Positions 59,783 through 64,000 of a stretch of 64,000 bases of DNA are shown here, in pieces. The notes below the pieces were generated by a model that had not been told where the DNA came from, made no database searches, and saw nothing but the letters and a program-made list of their open reading frames with translations. The DNA lies in NCBI RefSeq assembly GCF_014207705.1, contig NZ_JACHIU010000001.1, forward strand, positions 62,001-126,000, in the 5' to 3' direction. The stretch comes from Sphaerisporangium rubeum. Lineage in GTDB: Bacteria > Actinomycetota > Actinomycetes > Streptosporangiales > Streptosporangiaceae. Numbering within the stretch: the first letter of the stretch is position 1; the number at the start of each line of letters is the position of its first letter. The position numbers were made by a program, and so were the translations under genes.

Positions 59783-62086
59783 TCAGACCGGGACGATCGC
59801 GTAGGCACCACCCGCCGACGCCTCGAACACCACGGTGTCGTCATCGCACCGCGCGGACGGGGACGGCCCGCCGCGCGCCTCGACCCGGCAGCCGCCGAGG
59901 AACGCCACGTTGCGCACCCGGACCTCACCCCCCCGGCCCGAGTCCACGCGCGCCTCGGTCAGCGTGCCGTCCCGCCAGGTGGCCCCCACCGTGTGTCCCC
60001 CCCGCGCGCGCAGCCCGTCGAACGAACCGTGCGGCCATGCCGAGGGAAGCGCGGGAAGCACGTCGATCACGCCGCAGTGGCTCTGCAGCAGCATCTCGGC
60101 GACACCCGCCGTGGCGCCGAAGTTGCCGTCGATCTGGAACGGCGGATGCGTGCTCAACAGATTCGGCAGCGTGGCCTCGCGCAGGTGACCGGCGAGCAGG
60201 CGGTGCGCGCGGTCGCCGTCGAGCAGCCGGGCCCACAGGCAGGCCTTCCAGGCGCGGCTCCAGCCGGGGCCGTCGTCGCCGCGCCACTCCAGCGCCACCC
60301 GCGCCGCCTCACCGAGCGGCGTGCACGGCCGGATCCGCCTGCCGGGGTACAACGCGAACAGATGGGACACGTGGCGGTGGGTGTCACGCGGGTCGTCCAG
60401 ATCGTCGTACCACTCCTGGAGCTGTCCGTGCGCGCCGACACGCAGCCCCTCGTCGAGGCCGCCGAGCGTGCGGAGCGTGCGATAACCCGGGTCGAGGCCG
60501 AGCAGGTCGGCCGCCTCCACGGTGTTGGCCAGCAGGTCCCACACGATCTGCTGCGACGCGGCGGCGCCGGCGGTGAACGGCCCGTGCTCCGGCGAGTGGC
60601 TCGGCGACACGAGCAGCCGGCCGTCCCGCTCGGTCAGCGTGTCCAGCCAGAAGTCCGCCGTCTCCCGCAGCAGCGGGTAGGCGCGCTCGCGCAGGAAATC
60701 GTCGTCCACGCCGAACAGGTGGTGCTCGTACACATGCTGGGTGAGCCACGCCGCGGCCTCGGGGAACCAGAACGACGTCGGCCAGTCGTGCACGCCGGTG
60801 AAGCCGAACGGGTTGGTGTTCTGGTGCACCACCCAGCCCGACGCGCCGAACATCGCGCGTGCGGTACGGCGGCCCGGCGCGCGCAACGCCTCGACGAACC
60901 GCACCAGCGGCTCGGCGCACTCCGGCAGCGCGGTCACCTCGGCGGGCCAGTAGTTCATCTGCACGTTGACGTTGGTGTGCCAGTCGCAGTTCCACGGCGG
61001 CGTCGTGCTGTCGTTCCAGATCCCCTGGAGGTTGGCCGGCAGCGGCGAGTCCTCGCGTGACGAGGCGATGAGCAGGTAGCGGCCGTAGGCGAACAGCAGC
61101 TCCTCAAGGGCCCTGTCCCCCGGCCCGCCGGCGCCGTACGCGGCGACGGCGCGATCGGCCGGCAGGGACGCGGCGCCGGCGCCGCCGAGGTCGAGGCGCA
61201 CCCGGCCGAACAGGCGCCGGTGGTCGGCGACGTGCTCGACACGCAGGTCCTCGTACCCGCTCGCGCTCGCGCGGCCGACCCGCTCGGTGACCTCGTCGTG
61301 CGGGTCGGAGCCGCGGTAGCCGGGGTGGACAGGCCCGTAGTCCGTGCCGGCCGACAGCACCAGCGTGACGGCGTCCGCGCCGCGCACCTCGACGGCGTCG
61401 TCCAGGTCGCTGCGACGGCCGCGCACGGCCAGCACCTGGACCTGGCACTCGTACACCAGCCCGTTGTCGTCCAGCGACCCGGAGAAGGTCAGCCGTCCGC
61501 CGCGCGCCGTGGCGGGCCGCGAGGTCCGCACCGTGAGCCCGATCCGGCCCGGTCGGTCGGCCGCCAGCCGGACCACGACGACGCCGGCGGGGTTGCTCGC
61601 GAAGTGTTCACGGGTGAACCGCACGCCGTCCGCCGTGTACTCCACCGTGGCGATCGCGGTGGCGAGGTCCAGCGCGCGGCGGTAGCCGGTGACCTCGCCG
61701 GGGACGTCCACGGTCAGCAGCAGGTCGCCGAGCGGCTGGTAGGCGCCGAACCCCGGCACGTGGCCGTCCCCGGCGGCGGGGTTGCCGAGCAGGCCGGCGG
61801 CGTCCCGCGGCTCCAGCCGTCCGTCCGCCGCGACGCGCCGCCTGGCCTCGGCGAGCGCGCCGGGCCGGGGCACCGGCCAGTCGCCGCCGCGATACTCGCC
61901 GCCGGTCTCCGCCGAGCCGGGGCCGCCGGTCCACAGCGTGCTCTCGTTGAGCGCCAGCCGTTCGTGACCGACCCTGCCGAAGACCATCGCCCCGAGCCTG
62001 CCGTTGCCGATCGGCAGGGCCAGCCGTTCCCAGGCTTCGTGTTCCTCGGGCCCGTCCGCGGGACGGTCGTACCACAGGGTCAGCAT
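59783..62086 (-). CDS. GH95 glycoside hydrolase (alpha-L-fucosidase-like)
   Basis: 767 residues, near the size of the GH95 catalytic module. N-terminal beta domain (LTLWYDRPADGPEEHEAWERLALPIGNGRLGAMVFG, LNESTLWTGG), then the (alpha/alpha)6 barrel with PANLQGIWND, NVNVQMNYWPAEV (catalytic Asn pair, about 370-376), SPSHSPEHGP (catalytic Glu, about 498) and QIDGNFGA (general base region, about 651), roles from the bifidobacterial AfcA enzyme. No signal peptide, so it is probably cytoplasmic and acts on imported oligosaccharides. Substrate could be fucose or galactose linkages. GGGGAGAG precedes ATG 62086. Confidence 0.92.
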   Translation of the reverse strand: MLTLWYDRPADGPEEHEAWERLALPIGNGRLGAMVFGRVGHERLALNESTLWTGGPGSAETGGEYRGGDWPVPRPGALAEARRRVAADGRLEPRDAAGLLGNPAAGDGHVPGFGAYQPLGDLLLTVDVPGEVTGYRRALDLATAIATVEYTADGVRFTREHFASNPAGVVVVRLAADRPGRIGLTVRTSRPATARGGRLTFSGSLDDNGLVYECQVQVLAVRGRRSDLDDAVEVRGADAVTLVLSAGTDYGPVHPGYRGSDPHDEVTERVGRASASGYEDLRVEHVADHRRLFGRVRLDLGGAGAASLPADRAVAAYGAGGPGDRALEELLFAYGRYLLIASSREDSPLPANLQGIWNDSTTPPWNCDWHTNVNVQMNYWPAEVTALPECAEPLVRFVEALRAPGRRTARAMFGASGWVVHQNTNPFGFTGVHDWPTSFWFPEAAAWLTQHVYEHHLFGVDDDFLRERAYPLLRETADFWLDTLTERDGRLLVSPSHSPEHGPFTAGAAASQQIVWDLLANTVEAADLLGLDPGYRTLRTLGGLDEGLRVGAHGQLQEWYDDLDDPRDTHRHVSHLFALYPGRRIRPCTPLGEAARVALEWRGDDGPGWSRAWKACLWARLLDGDRAHRLLAGHLREATLPNLLSTHPPFQIDGNFGATAGVAEMLLQSHCGVIDVLPALPSAWPHGSFDGLRARGGHTVGATWRDGTLTEARVDSGRGGEVRVRNVAFLGGCRVEARGGPSPSARCDDDTVVFEASAGGAYAIVPV

Positions 62087-62164
62087 CTCTCCCCGCTCGA
62101 TGATCGAAACCAGATCCTAACGGGGTGAATCAGATCGAGTGACGAAATGGTGTAAGTGCCGAGG

Positions 62165-63340
62165 TCACCAGGTCACCGGCACCTCGGAGAACCCACCGGT
62201 CAGCCTTCCCGTACGCCGGGGCAGTGCCTCCAGCGGGACCGCGAGCTCCAAGGTGGGGAACCGCCGTGGCAGGGTCGCGAACGCCGAGCGCAGCTCGACG
62301 CGGGCCAGGCTCGCGCCGACGCAGTAGTGCCGCGCGTAGCCGAAGGCGATGTGCGGGTCCTCGGGACGCCGTGTCGTGTCGAACTCGTCCGGCCGGTCGA
62401 AGATCCGTTCGTCGCGGTTCGCCGCCGTCGGGCTGACCACCACGGCGTCGCCGCGCCGGATCGTCACCCCGCCGAACTCCAGGTCCTCCTTGGCGTACCG
62501 CACCAGTCCGTGGTCGGACGGCGACGCCACCCGCAGGATCTCCTCCACCGCCGCCGGAGCGCGTGCGGGGTCGGCGGCCAGCGCGTCCCACTGGGGCCGG
62601 TCGCCGAGCAGCAGGAGCACACCGAGGTCGATGCGGTTGACCGTGGTCTCGTGACCGGCGAACAGCAGGGCCGCGCCGAGCATCGCGACCTGCTCGCGTG
62701 GCGCGTCCATGGTGGCGAGGTCGGAGAACAGGTCCTCGGCGGGGTTCTCCCGTTTCCTCTCCAGCAGGGTGCCGATGTAGGCGCAGAGCTCGTCCTTGGC
62801 GGCGCTCGCCGCCACCGGGTCGAGCACGTCGGTCATGCCGTCGGCGAGCGACTGGAACAGGTCGCGGTCCTGGTACGGCACGCCGAGCAGTTCACAGATC
62901 ACCAGGGCCGGCAGGGGGAGGGAGAAGTGCGCGTGCAGGTCGAGCGGCGGCGTCTTGCCGGCCATCTCGTCGAGCAGCCCGTCGACCAGCTCCTGGACGT
63001 GTCCGGCGAGCGCCTGCATGCGGCGGGCCGAGAAGGCGGGGGCCACCAGCTTGCGCATCATCTCGTGGTCGGCGCGCTCGGTCGCGAAGTCCCCGCTCGG
63101 GCCGCCGAGCAGCACCGAGCCCGAGACGCGCGCCGCGGTCTCCGGCGCCGGATGGGAACGGCCGAGGCGGGGGTCGGCGAGCAGCGCGCGTACCTCCTCG
63201 TAGCCGGTGACCAGCCAGGCCTCGTCCCCGGCCTGGGTGCGGACGAGGGTGACGGGGCCGGTCGCGCGCAGCTCGCGGTACTCCTGCGGCACCTGGAGAG
63301 GGTGCCGACGGGGAAACGGCAACTGAGGAAGATCGGACAC
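62165..63340 (-). CDS. Cytochrome P450
   Basis: 391-residue soluble bacterial P450 (CYP107/CYP105-like group by pattern). Seen: I-helix LFAGHETTVNRIDLG, K-helix ExxR in VEEILRVASP, and haem loop FGYARHYCVGASLA with Cys340; the usual Gly two before Arg is Ala here. It hydroxylates an unknown substrate with an external ferredoxin, which is not encoded nearby. GTG 63340 has AAGGGG 8 nt upstream. Between GH95 and a truncated SDR gene; all on one strand. Confidence 0.92.
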   Translation of the reverse strand: MSDLPQLPFPRRHPLQVPQEYRELRATGPVTLVRTQAGDEAWLVTGYEEVRALLADPRLGRSHPAPETAARVSGSVLLGGPSGDFATERADHEMMRKLVAPAFSARRMQALAGHVQELVDGLLDEMAGKTPPLDLHAHFSLPLPALVICELLGVPYQDRDLFQSLADGMTDVLDPVAASAAKDELCAYIGTLLERKRENPAEDLFSDLATMDAPREQVAMLGAALLFAGHETTVNRIDLGVLLLLGDRPQWDALAADPARAPAAVEEILRVASPSDHGLVRYAKEDLEFGGVTIRRGDAVVVSPTAANRDERIFDRPDEFDTTRRPEDPHIAFGYARHYCVGASLARVELRSAFATLPRRFPTLELAVPLEALPRRTGRLTGGFSEVPVTW

Positions 63341-63461
63341 CGGCGTGCCCCTTCTCTCGTCGGGTTTTCTTCGACGGTCGCACCCGAAGAAGTCGGACGC
63401 AACCACGATGGTCAAGAGATGTCATGACTAATGGTGATGATTGAGTCTTACTGCGGCTCGC

Positions 63462-64000
63462 TCACCAGTTCGCCGCTCCGGCGAAGGACGTCGGCGCGGG
63501 GACGTACCCGAGTCGTTCCCGCGCCGCCGTGATGTCCAGCGTGCGCTCCACGGCCAGATGCCCCGTCGCGTACCGGGTCAACGTCGGCGGATGCGGCCGG
63601 CGCAGCACACGGAACGCGGTCTCGGCCACCGCCGCGAGCGCCGTCACCGGGGCCGCCGGCAGGTAGCAGGGCCGTACGCCGAGACCGAGCTCGGCGATCA
63701 GCGCGCGCAGCGCCTCGTCGAGCGTCACCGGCTCGGCGTCGGTGATGTTGAACACCCCTGAGGCGACCGGCCCGTCCGCCGCGAGCAGGCACGCGCGCGC
63801 CAGGTTCGCCACGGACGTCAGGCTGATCCGCTGCCTGCCGTCACCCACCGCGAACAGCCGCCGGCCCCGCACGGCCCGCAGCACACGCGGCAGCAGCACC
63901 GTGTCCCCCGGGCCGTACACCGCGTGCGGCCTGAGCACCACGGCCGTCCCGGCGAGCACCTCCTCGGCACGTGCCTTCGACGCGCCGTACGCGTTGACGT
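63462..64000 (-). CDS. NAD-dependent epimerase/3-beta-HSD-like dehydrogenase, C-terminal part
   Basis: Open to the end of the window; the N-terminal Rossmann part lies beyond base 64000. At the edge the catalytic YxxxK motif VNAYGASKARAEE is visible, followed by VVLRPHAVYGPGD, SLTSVANLARACLLAA, GVFNITDAEPVTLDEALRAL and a C-terminal substrate region, matching extended SDRs near 3-beta-HSD/OleD-type reductases. Substrate unknown. Upstream of, and 121 bp from, the P450 gene on the same strand. Confidence 0.85.
   Translation of the reverse strand, partial: VNAYGASKARAEEVLAGTAVVLRPHAVYGPGDTVLLPRVLRAVRGRRLFAVGDGRQRISLTSVANLARACLLAADGPVASGVFNITDAEPVTLDEALRALIAELGLGVRPCYLPAAPVTALAAVAETAFRVLRRPHPPTLTRYATGHLAVERTLDITAARERLGYVPAPTSFAGAANW

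Overview
The window is about 64 kb of very GC-rich DNA with strong GC3 codon bias, frequent GTG starts, short intergenic gaps and many putative leaderless genes. Gene content is that of a filamentous high-GC actinobacterium: mycobacterial-type inositol-phosphate synthase, an F420/LLM oxidoreductase, an AfsR-like SARP, a NarL-type two-component system, PIG-V and GT87 membrane glycosyltransferases, DUF5063, DUF5318 and SCO5389-family proteins. I would place it in Streptosporangiales or a close relative; that placement is inference, not a database result.

Region by region. 1-5 kb: the 3' end of the CCA-adding enzyme, bioA, an MFS exporter, idi, ino1. 5-12 kb: autoregulated padR, DUF5318, a bifunctional penicillin-binding protein and two polytopic glycosyltransferases, then AP endonuclease IV and two small membrane proteins. 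13.5-19.2 kb: the rpsF-ssb-rpsR-rplI operon, a MATE transporter, and dnaB split inside its P-loop by a class 3-type intein and preceded by a helically phased array of DnaA-box-like 9-mers. 19.4-24.4 kb: soxR, an 11-bp tandem repeat, and an ABC-2 exporter divergent from a histidine kinase/response regulator pair, with a 16+16 bp palindrome between them. 24.5-29.6 kb: a dnaN paralogue, FadR-type and XRE/TPR regulators, a PH-domain membrane protein with a small membrane partner gene, and upp. 29.8-36.2 kb: two tandem TadA-associated paralogues plus tadA, tRNA-Ser(CGA), a Lys/His-rich secreted peptide, a neutral zinc metallopeptidase, an FtsX ectodomain-only protein, tRNA-Ser(GGA) and the SRP RNA. 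36.3-42.4 kb: dnaX-ybaB-recR-DUF5063 and ask-asd, with an internal start for the regulatory aspartokinase subunit. 42.4-51 kb: an exported M15-like peptidase whose Shine-Dalgarno lies in a perfect hairpin, then mostly regulators and small metabolic genes. 51.5-56 kb: a 1023-residue SARP/NB-ARC/TPR regulator divergent from a small secreted protein whose promoter carries phased TTGCAGG-like direct repeats. 56-64 kb: SCO5389-family protein, CooC-like ATPase, Ser/Thr kinase, GH95 alpha-L-fucosidase, cytochrome P450 and a truncated SDR.

Much of the window is origin-proximal housekeeping. The ino1-padR-DUF5318-PBP-GT87-rpsF-ssb-rpsR-rplI-dnaB order recalls the block near oriC in Mycobacterium and Streptomyces. 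dnaA and gyrB are absent, so oriC itself is not here. The most interesting parts are regulatory: the dnaB DnaA-box array, the SARP/secreted-protein pair, the translation-blocking hairpin on the M15 peptidase, the exporter/two-component palindrome and the 11-bp minisatellite.
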